Positions 37,566 through 53,982 of a stretch of 64,000 bases of DNA are shown here, piece after piece. Both the position numbers and the translations under genes were made by a program. The stretch is from Schauerella fraxinea (GTDB lineage Bacteria > Pseudomonadota > Gammaproteobacteria > Burkholderiales > Burkholderiaceae_B), in NCBI GenBank assembly GCA_030849965.1, contig JAVDKL010000001.1:2524554-2588553 (forward strand), read 5' to 3'. Every line of letters begins with the position of its first letter. Within the stretch, counting starts at the first letter, position 1. Under the pieces are notes generated by a model that did not search any database, was not told the DNA's origin, and saw only the letters and a list, made by a program, of their open reading frames with translations.

Positions 37566-38348
37566 ATGCCCACCCTCAAGATCGGCGACGCCGACCTCTA
37601 TTACGAAGAATACGGTCAGGGCCATCCTCTGCTGCTCCTGGCGCCCGGCGGGCTGCTCTCGCACATCGAACTGTGGCGCACGACACGCGATGGCCGGCCG
37701 CGCGACTGGCCCGATCCCATTGCCGAGTTCGCCCGTGATTTTCGGGTGATCGCCGTCGATCAACGTAATGCTGGCCGCTCACGGGCGCCGGTTCGGGCAG
37801 GCGATGGCTGGCAGACGTATGTTCAGGATCACCTTGGCCTACTTGACGCCTTGGGCGTCGATCGCTTCCACGTGCTGGGGTCGTGCATCGGCGCATCGTT
37901 CGCGTTGAAGCTCTGCGAACAGGCGCCCCATCGAGTGACCGCGGCCGTCTTACAGCAACCGATCGGACTCACGGCACAGAACGCCGATAGCCGTGCGGAG
38001 ACGTTCGACGAATGGGCCGTCGGCGTGCAACAGCGCGATGCGTCCGTCACGGCCAGCGATATCGCTGGCTTTCGACGCAACCTGTTCGATCGCGATTTCG
38101 TCTACAGCGTGACGCGCGACGCCGTCCAACGCAACCGTGTGCCGCTGCTCGTGCTGGCAGGCAACGACTTGCTGCATCCCGCCGAGGTGGCCGATGAGAT
38201 CGTTGCGTTGTCGCCCAATGCACGGAAGGTTGCGCACTGGAAAGGCGCAGACAATCGCGCGACGTATATCAGCGAGATACGTGAATTCTTGGAGCGCGCG
38301 CGGCCCGCGCCCGCGTCGCACGCGGTGGCGACGGCAGTCGTGCAATAG
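37566..38348 (+). CDS. Alpha/beta hydrolase with a Cys nucleophile
   Basis: Hydrolase of 260 residues. The nucleophile elbow reads G105-S-C107-I-G109, so the expected Ser is a Cys, as in dienelactone hydrolases. An N-terminal LLLAPGG provides the oxyanion hole, and later NDLLHPAEVADEI carries the acid. The start lies 4 bp after TGGAGG. A helical cap segment separates core halves. It lies between the Bug receptor gene and a small membrane protein; ring-derived lactones or esters are plausible substrates, but not proven. Confidence 0.8.
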   Translation: MPTLKIGDADLYYEEYGQGHPLLLLAPGGLLSHIELWRTTRDGRPRDWPDPIAEFARDFRVIAVDQRNAGRSRAPVRAGDGWQTYVQDHLGLLDALGVDRFHVLGSCIGASFALKLCEQAPHRVTAAVLQQPIGLTAQNADSRAETFDEWAVGVQQRDASVTASDIAGFRRNLFDRDFVYSVTRDAVQRNRVPLLVLAGNDLLHPAEVADEIVALSPNARKVAHWKGADNRATYISEIREFLERARPAPASHAVATAVVQ

Positions 38349-38389
38349 CGCAGCACGCCGCCATTCCGTGCAACGTCACGCGATGCCAA

Positions 38390-38680
38390 TCAAACCGTTT
38401 TGTTCCGATTTTTCACCGCACCGACGATCGCGGTCAGGATCGCACCGCCTGCGCCGCCGGCCACGAGCTGCGCGATGATGGCCTGGATACTGAAGTTTCC
38501 GCTTTGCACGGCGCCTGCGACCGCAGGCATCAGCATCGTCACGATCTGACCCAGAATGCCGCCACCGACCAAACCCACGATGGTATTGCCGAGCGTACCG
38601 AGATCGAACTTCGGCGATGTTTTGCCTACGGCGTTGCCACCTGCCGCGCCTGCAATCAAGTCAATCAGAATTTGTTCCAT
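38390..38680 (-). CDS. Small Gly-rich membrane protein
   Basis: Unrecognised 96-residue protein. It begins MEQILIDLIAGAAGGNAVG, has SPKFDLGTLGNTIVG, then two Gly/Ala-rich hydrophobic stretches (VGLVGGGILGQIVTMLM; AGGAGGAILTAIVGAV) that could be membrane helices, and a basic tail NRNKTV. The pattern recurs in conserved hypothetical proteins of many proteobacteria. The ATG at 38680 has GGGGGA upstream. It is convergent with the hydrolase. Confidence 0.7.
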   Translation of the reverse strand: MEQILIDLIAGAAGGNAVGKTSPKFDLGTLGNTIVGLVGGGILGQIVTMLMPAVAGAVQSGNFSIQAIIAQLVAGGAGGAILTAIVGAVKNRNKTV

Positions 38681-38975
38681 ATGTCCCCCAGAGAACGTTG
38701 GATAACAAAGGCGACTACGCTTGAACCTCAATTCACATCGTGAAAAAGCAGCAGGCTCTACCGCGACTCTACTCTTGGAAGCCGCTATCGCGGTAGTTTT
38801 TTCGCGAGACCATTGCGCAGCGACGATCGCGCTTAGCGACGAAGCGGCAAAACGGCAGAATGGCGAAGCAGCGAAGCCCATTGTGCGCGCACGCGCCTGT
38901 TCCTTCGCATCTTCTGCCGACCTGCGCAATCTCCAACGCTTTTGCACCTAGCACGCCGTTCGCACGACGTTAGTC
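38681..38975. other. Non-coding stretch next to a gene scar
   Basis: I see no supported gene here. Short ORFs on both strands do not match any family. The region follows the small membrane protein start and precedes the degenerate oxidoreductase remnant. Confidence 0.4.
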
Positions 38976-39168
38976 TCAGGGCTCGCCGACCCGCACCAAC
39001 GTCTTCCCGAAGTTCTGCCCTTTCAGCAGCCCGATTAATGCCTGCGGCGCCGCGTCGATCCGTGCACGACATGCTCGCGATAACGCAATCTGCCGTCTGC
39101 GATCCATCGTCCGGCCTCCCGCAGAAAATCGTCCATCTGTTCGTCGACAAACTCCGTTTGAATAAAGC
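38976..39168 (-). pseudogene. Remnant of an NADP-dependent oxidoreductase (MDR family)
   Basis: The 3' end of a quinone-oxidoreductase-like gene survives. One minus frame reads GFIQTEFVDEQMDDFLREAGRWIADGRLRYREHVV and a second, after a one-base slip, reads IDAAPQALIGLLKGQNFGKTLVRV and stops at 38976. Together they equal the last ~60 residues of this family. The N-terminal ~270 residues are missing: the remnant stops near 39168, where a TetR remnant begins on the other strand. Confidence 0.65.
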
Positions 39169-39610
39169 CGCGCAGTGTCAGAAAGGCTTGCTGGAGGCGG
39201 TGATCGCGCAGATCGATGCGGAATCCGCCGCACGACTACAAGCGATCGTCGACCAAGCCGAGACCCCATGGGATGGCCTTGTGGAAGAGAGCGTGGCGTG
39301 GATCGAACTGGCGCTTGAGCCCGAAATCCAGCGCATCGTGCTGCTTGATGGTCCGGCTGTTCTCGGCGACCCCACACGCTGGTCAAGCCAAAGCGCGTGT
39401 TTGGCCAGCACCAAGCGCAGTATCGAAACACTGATCGATCTGAAGGTGATGAAGCCTGTGGATGCCGAAGCGACGGCTTATCTGGTGAACGGCGCCGCGC
39501 TAAATGCGTCGCTGTGGATTGCGAGCGCCGACGATCCAGGCGCGGCGGCGGTGAAGGCGATTGCGAGCATGCGGGCATTGTTAGTCGGGATTGCGGCGCT
39601 AGCGTTCATA
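39160..39610 (+). pseudogene. Remnant of a TetR-family regulator, C-terminal domain only
   Basis: The plus frame from about 39180 to 39600 reads LLEAVIAQIDAESAARLQAIVDQAETPWDGLVEESVAWIELALEPEIQRIVLLDGPAVLGDPTRW and onward, the typical C-terminal ligand domain of a TetR regulator. No helix-turn-helix precedes it, and the frame then runs without the normal stop into the tRNA region. The missing N-terminal ~60 residues would lie where the oxidoreductase remnant now abuts. Confidence 0.68.
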
Positions 39611-39640
39611 TCGACCGGGCTGGAAAATAAAAGACCGAGC

Positions 39641-39674
39641 CGCAAAACAAAAAAGCACAGCCTGAGCTGTGCTT
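39641..39674 (-). terminator. Intrinsic terminator of tRNA-Pro
   Basis: AAGCACAGC and GCTGTGCTT pair across a four-base loop (39653-39674). On the minus strand a TTTTGTTTTG run follows. It lies 38 bp after the tRNA 3' end. Confidence 0.85.
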
Positions 39675-39711
39675 CTTGGTCCTTGCTGGTACAAGGTCTT
39701 GACCAAATCAA

Positions 39712-39788
<77 letters not shown>

Positions 39789-40012
39789 TTGTCGTGCAAT
39801 TTACCGTCGTGCATTGTAGGCGGTATTCACGGCATTTTTCGTGCTGCGCGTACTTTTCTATCGTGCGAACTTCGGTGACCTGCTTGTCGTGCCCGCTTAG
39901 CGTCTGAAAACGCGGCATTGAGACTTTCGCCTCCTGACCCAGTGGGCTCGATTTACTACACCAGTGAATCAATACGCGGCTTTCACCACCCATCTTTCCA
40001 CCAGCATTTTCT

Positions 40013-40978
40013 TCAGCGATCTCGGTTAACCGCGAAAGCGCAAAATTCTAACAGAGATTCTTGATAAACGGAAATCGGGTAGCTGGCGAGGGCTTCTCGC
40101 GCCAACTGCGCTTCTTGGCGCGCCGCCTCGCGGGCGTGCTCCAGGGCGTCGGTTTCGCGAATGGCAGCGGCGACGGCTTCGAAATCGGCGTCGCCGGTTT
40201 CGATGGCAGTGCGGATCATCGCGCGCTGCTCGGGCGTGCCCACTTCCATTACGCGGATCAAAGGCAGCGTGGGTTTGCCTTCGCGCAAGTCGTCGCCCAC
40301 GTTCTTGCCCAAGGCGTCTGCCGCGCCGCTGTAGTCCAGCACGTCGTCCACCAGTTGAAAGGCCGTACCGATATGGCGGCCATAGGCAGCCGCGGCCTCT
40401 TCCTGCTCGGGTGTGGCACCGGCGACCACCGCACCCACGCGGGCGGCGGCTTCGAAGAGCTTCGCCGTTTTGTAGCGCACCACCTGCAGATAGCGTTCTT
40501 GGGAGACGTCCGGGTCGTGCACGTTGAGCAGTTGCAGCACTTCGCCTTCGGCGATCACGGTGGTGGCTTCCGACAGGATCTTCATGACCCGCATCGAATC
40601 CACATCCACCATCATTTCGAACGAACGCGAATATAGGTAGTCGCCCACCAGCACGCTGGCTGCGTTGCCGAAAACGGCGTTGGCGGTCTGGCGGCCTCGG
40701 CGCAGGTCGGATTCGTCCACGACGTCGTCGTGCAGCAAGGTGGCCGTGTGGATGAACTCCACCACGGCGGCCAGGACGTGATGATTGTGCCCTTCGTAAC
40801 CCAGAGCGCGCGCGATCATCAGCACCAGCGCGGGGCGCATGCGCTTGCCGCCGGCACCCACGATGTAATCGCCGATGGTTCGAATCAGAACGACTTCGGA
40901 GTCGAGACGAGCGCGAATGACCGCGTCGACCTCTTTCATGTCCTCGGCGATGGGGGCAATCAGTTCAGGCAGGTTCAA
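40013..40978 (-). CDS. ispB: Octaprenyl (polyprenyl) diphosphate synthase
   Basis: Makes the long isoprenoid chain of ubiquinone from farnesyl and isopentenyl diphosphates. The 321-residue product has both aspartate-rich motifs: LLHDDVVDESDLRRG (first) and LVDDVLDYSG (second). The ATG at 40978 and the length match the IspB family. It is divergent from rplU-rpmA, the normal arrangement in this group. Confidence 0.96.
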   Translation of the reverse strand: MNLPELIAPIAEDMKEVDAVIRARLDSEVVLIRTIGDYIVGAGGKRMRPALVLMIARALGYEGHNHHVLAAVVEFIHTATLLHDDVVDESDLRRGRQTANAVFGNAASVLVGDYLYSRSFEMMVDVDSMRVMKILSEATTVIAEGEVLQLLNVHDPDVSQERYLQVVRYKTAKLFEAAARVGAVVAGATPEQEEAAAAYGRHIGTAFQLVDDVLDYSGAADALGKNVGDDLREGKPTLPLIRVMEVGTPEQRAMIRTAIETGDADFEAVAAAIRETDALEHAREAARQEAQLAREALASYPISVYQESLLEFCAFAVNRDR

Positions 40979-41218
40979 GACGTTTCCGAATCAAGGAGCC
41001 GGACGGCTCATCAAGCATCAAACAACATGCAACGAGGTGCGGTCGCTGAAAAGCGTACGCGCGGCGCCCGGGGCAATGCGGCATTTCCCCTGAGATTATA
41101 CGGGCGGGCGCAAGGGGGGCTCGGGACTAGTGCCGGATTGAGCCATCCGTGCGTCAGCGGGCGCGCCGCCTGAAAACAACACCCGCCCGGCGCTAAGCTC
41201 TTGCCCCAGCACAGCTTT
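40979..41218. other. Divergent promoter region, ispB / rplU
   Basis: This stretch lies between the ispB start and the rplU promoter at 41219. I see no gene and no further structure that I can support; the ispB promoter should lie here. Confidence 0.4.
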
Positions 41219-41247
41219 TTGACTTCTTCGGGATCCCGCGCTAGAAT
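41219..41247 (+). promoter_or_regulatory. Sigma-70 promoter of rplU-rpmA
   Basis: TTGACT at 41219-41224, a 17-bp spacer and TAGAAT at 41242-41247 form a near-consensus promoter 45 bp upstream of the rplU start. Expected for a ribosomal protein operon. Confidence 0.8.
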
Positions 41248-41291
41248 CTTTGGCTCAGCATTTATTCGCTGAATTTTCCAAGGAATATCCC

Positions 41292-41600
41292 ATGTACGCG
41301 GTCATAAAAACCGGTGGCAAGCAGTATCGTGTTGCCAGCGGTGAAAAACTTAAAATCGAACAGATACCGGCTGACATTGGGCAAGAAATCACCCTGGACG
41401 TACTGTCCGTGGGCGAAGGCGATCAACTGAAAGTTGGTACGCCGTTCGTCACGGGCGCTGCGGTCACGGCAACGGTTCTTGCGCATGGCCGCCACGACAA
41501 AGTCAAGATCTTCAAGATGCGCCGTCGCAAGCACTATCAGAAGCGTCAGGGCCACCGTCAAAACTACACCGAAATTCAAATCAGCGACATCACGATCTAA
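41292..41600 (+). CDS. rplU: Ribosomal protein bL21
   Basis: Large-subunit ribosomal protein of 102 residues. It begins [24 protein letters not shown] and ends [19 protein letters not shown], both typical of L21. The ATG at 41292 is preferred over an upstream one because AAGGAA precedes it and the family starts there. It is followed by rpmA 53 bp later. Confidence 0.98.
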   Translation: MYAVIKTGGKQYRVASGEKLKIEQIPADIGQEITLDVLSVGEGDQLKVGTPFVTGAAVTATVLAHGRHDKVKIFKMRRRKHYQKRQGHRQNYTEIQISDITI

Positions 41601-41653
41601 GGCTCACGCCTCGGATCCGATTTGAATCGGTCGCTAATTAGCAGGAGCTAAAC

Positions 41654-41917
41654 ATGGCACAGAAAAAGGGCGGCGGCTCTACGCGTAACGGTCGCGACTC
41701 AGAATCGAAGCGACTCGGCGTCAAGGCATTTGGCGGCGAACTCATCAATGCAGGCTCGATCATCGTGCGTCAGCGCGGCACCTCGTTCCACCCCGGTGTG
41801 AACGTGGGCATCGGCAAGGACCACACGCTGTATGCGCTGGTCGACGGCAACGTGAAGTTCTCGGTCAAGGGCGCCTTGAACAAGCGCACCGTGTCCATCG
41901 TCGCAGCCGCCGAGTAA
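41654..41917 (+). CDS. rpmA: Ribosomal protein bL27
   Basis: Large-subunit ribosomal protein near the peptidyl-transferase centre, 87 residues. It begins [24 protein letters not shown], the exact family N-terminus with no cleaved extension. CAGGAG lies upstream of its ATG. A strong terminator follows at 41954. Confidence 0.98.
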   Translation: MAQKKGGGSTRNGRDSESKRLGVKAFGGELINAGSIIVRQRGTSFHPGVNVGIGKDHTLYALVDGNVKFSVKGALNKRTVSIVAAAE

Positions 41918-41953
41918 TCTCGCGCGAGCAACGATCGATCTAGCGGTATGCTG

Positions 41954-41983
41954 AAAGCCCTGTCGCGCGCGGCAGGGCTTTTT
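41954..41983 (+). terminator. Intrinsic terminator after rpmA
   Basis: AAAGCCCTG and CAGGGCTTT frame a GC-rich stem-loop and end in a T5 run, 36 bp after the rpmA stop. A classic Rho-independent terminator that separates the ribosomal pair from obg. Confidence 0.88.
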
Positions 41984-42051
41984 GCATGGCGGCCCGAAAG
42001 GGGCGGCCTAGAAGGCGCCGTACCGCTCGGGCCGCACATGCGTATTGGTGA

Positions 42052-44441
<2,390 letters not shown>

Positions 44442-44519
44442 GTGCGGGCGCCTAGCGGTAAAGGTGGGCGCCCCGCAGCGATCTTCCTCTGCCGCGGATC
44501 AATCGTCTGTTCCCGCAGA

Positions 44520-45455
44520 TCAACTATCCCGCATCGGCGGGGCAGCGACATCGCCGAGAAACATATACCCCCACCGCCGCACCGCCATCAGCGGCAGCGC
44601 CATCCCCTGGCGCTCGGCCTTGCGCCGTAATCGCGAGATCAATACGTCCACGCTGCGAGGTTTGTTTGCTCCCATGCCGGCATGACTGGGCCATCCTGCC
44701 TCGGCCAGATCATCGCGATGCAACGGCCGCCCCACCCTGCCGATCAACTGCTGCATCAGCACCCGCTCGGATGCGGTCAGCCGCAAGCGTTCGTCGACCG
44801 GGCTGACCAGCGTGCATCCGCCGTCCATCAGCCGCCAGCCGCGCGGGTTATCGACCACCGCCCCGCGATGCAACACGGACGTCCAGTCGAGCGCCTTGGG
44901 GTCGCATGGCGTTTCGTTATGCGCCGTTGGGTCGTGCGCCGTTGCGTCATGCGACGTAGGGTCGTGCTCCGTTGCGTCATGCTTCGCCTGGTCGTGCAAC
45001 GTTGGGGCATGCGATGCTTGGTCATGTTCCGCCTGGTCGCGCTCCGCAGGATCATGCTGGGTGATGGGCGTGAATTCGAATGGTGCCGCCACGCGAAGGC
45101 GACTCGCGGCGCGCAGGGCCGCCGCCAATTCAACCGCCGCAACATCCGAGGCGTAACAGGCGTCGGCGCCGGCTTGTAGCGCCTGGACGCGCAACGCGAC
45201 GTCGGCACCGGCGCGCACCACGACGACCGGCATGGTCGTGTTGAGCGCGCGGATGCGGCCCACCACGTGCCCTACGGGCTGCGCGTCGCCCACCACCAGC
45301 ACGCCGCGGATATCGCAACCGTGACGAAGGCGCACGAGTGCTGAAACATTGCAGCAGGCATGCACCCTAAAACCTTGGGCGGAAAGCCGCGCCGCATAAT
45401 CGTTGCCGCTCGCGTCGGCATCCTGCAGGACGATCACTTCAGACTGATACTGCAT
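44520..45455 (-). CDS. OmpR-type winged-helix protein with pentapeptide-repeat linker
   Basis: DNA-binding protein of 311 residues and unknown target. Residues ~1-120 look like a worn receiver domain without a clear phosphoacceptor (the spot reads VLVVGDAQP). Residues 134-188 are eleven pentads of the form H-D-x-x-x. Residues ~205-305 form a Trans_reg_C winged helix (LTASERVLMQQLIGRVGRPLHRDDL, then SVDVLISRLRRKAE and VRRWGYMFLG). It is divergent from an XRE regulator, with shared operators between. The linker is probably disordered. Confidence 0.72.
   Translation of the reverse strand: MQYQSEVIVLQDADASGNDYAARLSAQGFRVHACCNVSALVRLRHGCDIRGVLVVGDAQPVGHVVGRIRALNTTMPVVVVRAGADVALRVQALQAGADACYASDVAAVELAAALRAASRLRVAAPFEFTPITQHDPAERDQAEHDQASHAPTLHDQAKHDATEHDPTSHDATAHDPTAHNETPCDPKALDWTSVLHRGAVVDNPRGWRLMDGGCTLVSPVDERLRLTASERVLMQQLIGRVGRPLHRDDLAEAGWPSHAGMGANKPRSVDVLISRLRRKAERQGMALPLMAVRRWGYMFLGDVAAPPMRDS
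44892..45056. repeat. 15-bp coding repeat (11 pentads)
   Basis: This stretch encodes the eleven pentads of the linker above: HDPAE, RDQAE, HDQAS and so on. The DNA units share CGTGA/CATGA-type cores but differ at many places, so most copies are ageing. In-frame units mean that copy changes alter linker length without breaking the gene. Confidence 0.85.
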
Positions 45456-45471
45456 GCTCTTGCCTCACTAA

Positions 45472-45487
45472 AATCACAAGTGTGATT
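45472..45487. promoter_or_regulatory. XRE operator, site 1
   Basis: AATCACAAGTGTGATT is a palindrome with 7-bp arms. It lies 17 bp upstream of the minus-strand regulator start and 45 bp upstream of the XRE gene, in a shared divergent promoter region. Confidence 0.65.
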
Positions 45488-45492
45488 AATGC

Positions 45493-45508
45493 AATCACCA
45501 TTGTGATT
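45493..45508. promoter_or_regulatory. XRE operator, site 2
   Basis: AATCACCATTGTGATT has 6-bp arms matching site 1. Its centre is exactly 21 bp from that of site 1, two helical turns, so two dimers could bind the same face, as phage-type repressors do. Confidence 0.65.
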
Positions 45509-45531
45509 GAGGTGCAAGATTCAATCGCGGT

Positions 45532-46047
45532 GTGAACAAATTTTCAGACCGAGTGAAAGACAGCCGCGAACGGCTCAAGCTGACGCAGAAAGCGTTGGCG
45601 GAGGCCTGCGGCCTGAAACAGTCCACGATCTCAAGCTACGAAGGTCAGCAACGTGTCAAAACGCAGCACTTGATCGATCTGGCCCGCGCATTGAAGGTCA
45701 ATCCGGAATGGCTGCAGCACGGCAAAGGTCCGCGCGACGCCGAATCCGCCGGCTATGCTGCACGCGCACCGTCCGGCGGATTTCAAGGCTTGAAAGATAG
45801 TGCGCTTGAGCGCGAGGGGCGCGCAAACGCTGCGATGATCGGCGATTGGCCATTTCCGCGGATTACACGCGAGCATTACGCCCTGCTCTCTCCGGAAGAG
45901 CGCTTAACGCTGGAGGACATGGCCCTCCTGATTCTAAAGGGCAAGCGCGCCAGCCAGATGCCAACGCCGCCCACGACCGCCAAGTCGGATAAGCCCGCAA
46001 GGGCCACCGGTAGCCGGCGACCGACCGGACCCACCAGGCAAAAATAA
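45532..46047 (+). CDS. XRE-family repressor-like regulator
   Basis: Regulator of 171 residues, with an N-terminal XRE HTH (residues ~4-62: DRVKDSRERLKLTQKALAEACGLKQSTISSYEGQQ) and a shorter C-terminal part with WPFPRITREHYALLSPEERLTLEDMALLIL. This resembles phage CI-like repressors that lack the self-cleaving peptidase domain. The start is GTG. It faces an OmpR-type gene across a 76-bp region with two palindromes, a repressor-operator layout. Confidence 0.82.
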   Translation: MNKFSDRVKDSRERLKLTQKALAEACGLKQSTISSYEGQQRVKTQHLIDLARALKVNPEWLQHGKGPRDAESAGYAARAPSGGFQGLKDSALEREGRANAAMIGDWPFPRITREHYALLSPEERLTLEDMALLILKGKRASQMPTPPTTAKSDKPARATGSRRPTGPTRQK

Positions 46048-46116
46048 ACCGCGCCGTGGATAAACCAGCGGCGCGGTGAACGGCGTCCTCTCGGGCGCCG
46101 GATATTGCTTTAACGC

Positions 46117-46719
46117 TTAACGGCGCGGGGCAGCGGCGGGCGGGGTGCCCATCGAGCCAGGCGTCGTTCCGGCGGGCGGCACACCAGCGGCATCACCGCG
46201 GATGCGCGCAGCCAGTTCGGTAGCTTCTTGCGCCGAACCGACGCTGAAGGCCAACACGCCACGGTTCAGCGGCTCCGAGATGCGCGGGGCGGCAACCAAT
46301 TGACGGTCGACGACGAGTGCGAGCATCTTGCCGATGTTTTGCGTGCTGATATCGGTGAGCTTACGGGCGCCGGCTTCGGTGAAACGCAGACCCACGAAGT
46401 TCACGCCTTGCTTGTCGACCAATGCAGCCGATTCGGACAGATCGTCGCGCGTGAGCACGGCCTGACGCTGCATGTACAGCGCGCCGTCGGGCAACTTCAC
46501 TTCCATCATGCCCGGAGCGCTTTGCGGCTGGGCCAGATAGAACTCGACCGGCGAGCTCGTCGACGCTTCAGCAGGCGCGGTAGCCGGTGCAGTGGTGCCT
46601 GCGGGTGCGGTCGACGTCGTAGGCGTCGTGCCGGCGCGCTGCGATGGCGTTTGGCAACCTGCCAAGGCCAAGCTGAGCACAACCAGAGCGGGAGCCAATT
46701 TACGAACGTTGATGGGCAT
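46117..46719 (-). CDS. Lipoprotein with a SecDF P1 head-like domain
   Basis: Predicted lipoprotein of 200 residues: lipobox ALAGC (Cys22), then a Thr/Ala/Pro-rich linker to about residue 55. The domain that follows has FVGLRFTEAGARKLTDISTQNIGKMLALVVDRQLVAAPRISEPL and resembles the first periplasmic head of SecD. The C-terminal tail is Pro/Gly/Ala-rich. Function is unknown; periplasmic interaction is plausible. It is divergent from thiC. Confidence 0.75.
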   Translation of the reverse strand: MPINVRKLAPALVVLSLALAGCQTPSQRAGTTPTTSTAPAGTTAPATAPAEASTSSPVEFYLAQPQSAPGMMEVKLPDGALYMQRQAVLTRDDLSESAALVDKQGVNFVGLRFTEAGARKLTDISTQNIGKMLALVVDRQLVAAPRISEPLNRGVLAFSVGSAQEATELAARIRGDAAGVPPAGTTPGSMGTPPAAAPRR

Positions 46720-46764
46720 AGTGTTTCTTCCTATGTATTTGGTTCCAAGGAACCGAATTTTTAA

Positions 46765-48972
<2,208 letters not shown>

Positions 48973-49011
48973 TCACGGTGTGGTGGGCGGCTAGCAAGCC
49001 GCCCACCAGCG

Positions 49012-49854
49012 CTACCCCACCAATTCGGCGTCCGCCTTGTCTTGCAGCAGCATCACCAGCTTCAGTTCGGGATGCGTGGCCAGGCGAAACGTGACTTGCT
49101 GAAAACGCAGCCGGCCCGATTTCGGATGATCGAATTCGCGTAGTCCACCTTCACGTTCGATCACGGCGTGGCGCGTCCACCAATGGGCGAAAACGGTGCT
49201 GTCGCGGCTCAACGATTCGGCCAGCATCTGCACATCCGGCTCGTCGAGATGGGCGCCGGCATCGGCGCGAAATTCGGCCACCACGCGCCGCGCGCGTTGC
49301 TCCCAGTCGACCACGAGGGCGCGCGCCTCGGGTGCCAGGAAGATGTAGCGCAACAAGTTTGGGGCTGCATCGCGGGTGGTATAGCCGGCAAACAATCTAT
49401 CGAACGCGCCGTTGAAGGCCAGGATGTTCCACGCGCGATCCAGCACGTAGGCCGGCGCATCGACCGCGGCCACGCAGGCATCGAGCACGCCTTGCATGCC
49501 GACGGGATCGTCGCGTGGCGCTTGCGGATCCGCGCACTCGGCCAGCTCGAACAGATACGCGCGCTCAGCTCTGGCCATCTGCAACACACCCGCGAGTCGC
49601 GCCCACACTGCCGGCGACACGACCACGTCGCGCCCTTGCTCGATCCAGGTGTACCAGGTGACGCTGATGCCGCACAGCTGTGCCACCTCTTCGCGCCGCA
49701 ACCCTGGCGTGCGCCGCCGTGGACCGTCGGGCAAGCCTGCCATGCGCGGCGTGAGCCGCGATCGCGCTTCGCGCACGAACGCCCCCAAGGCCTGCCGGCG
49801 CATGGGGGTGCCGCCGGAACCATCGACGAGCGCGCGAGCCTCCCCTTGGGTCAT
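49012..49854 (-). CDS. XRE regulator with MmyB-like ligand domain
   Basis: Transcription factor of about 280 residues. The HTH (residues ~45-85: RTPGLRREEVAQLCGISVTWYTWIEQGRDVVVS) is followed by the MmyB-like ligand-binding domain (APAYVLDRAWNILAFNGAFDRLF onward). Starts at 49854 and 49803 are both possible; neither has a strong ribosome-binding site. It begins 5 bp after metH ends and may share its transcript, though family members often control oxidoreductase or catabolic genes elsewhere. Confidence 0.85.
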   Translation of the reverse strand: MTQGEARALVDGSGGTPMRRQALGAFVREARSRLTPRMAGLPDGPRRRTPGLRREEVAQLCGISVTWYTWIEQGRDVVVSPAVWARLAGVLQMARAERAYLFELAECADPQAPRDDPVGMQGVLDACVAAVDAPAYVLDRAWNILAFNGAFDRLFAGYTTRDAAPNLLRYIFLAPEARALVVDWEQRARRVVAEFRADAGAHLDEPDVQMLAESLSRDSTVFAHWWTRHAVIEREGGLREFDHPKSGRLRFQQVTFRLATHPELKLVMLLQDKADAELVG

Positions 49855-49859
49855 TGCGT

Positions 49860-53633
<3,774 letters not shown>

Positions 53634-53737
53634 GCGTAACCCTGAATGTGGCGTAAACGCAAAAAGCGCCGAAAAATCAACCCTCAATCGTACCAAACCG
53701 GTCGAAGGAGCGCTTACCCCGTGATACAGTTTCGCCC

Positions 53738-53905
53738 CGAAACGGTGCTTTCGGCGCGCCGGCCGCCAGCCATATGGCTTGAAGGCCGCGCACTGCGAAA
53801 GTTAAACGGGAAACAGGAAGGGTTCGCCCCCAGCCTGTGCTGCCCCCGCAACGGTCAGCCTGCATCTCGCAGGCCAGCCCGATACCGGCCGGTTTCGACA
53901 CGGCG
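53738..53905 (+). ncRNA. Cobalamin riboswitch
   Basis: The btuB leader carries the B12 box between 53832 and 53855 (core GCTGCCCCCGCAACGGT), a preceding GGGAAACAGGAAG stretch and paired flanking arms. The outer boundaries are approximate. It should repress btuB-btuF when adenosylcobalamin is plentiful. Confidence 0.9.
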
Positions 53906-53982
53906 CGTTGCCCGATAGGGTTGCCGCGCCATTTTCGTGAACGACGTGCGGGGTCGCGCGTCACACCTGGGTTCAAGCTCTC

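Noticed and set aside
53634-53737. A possible S-adenosylhomocysteine riboswitch before metH
   Set aside because: SAH riboswitches occur before metH in some betaproteobacteria, but the conserved blocks and pseudoknot arms are not visible on the minus strand here.
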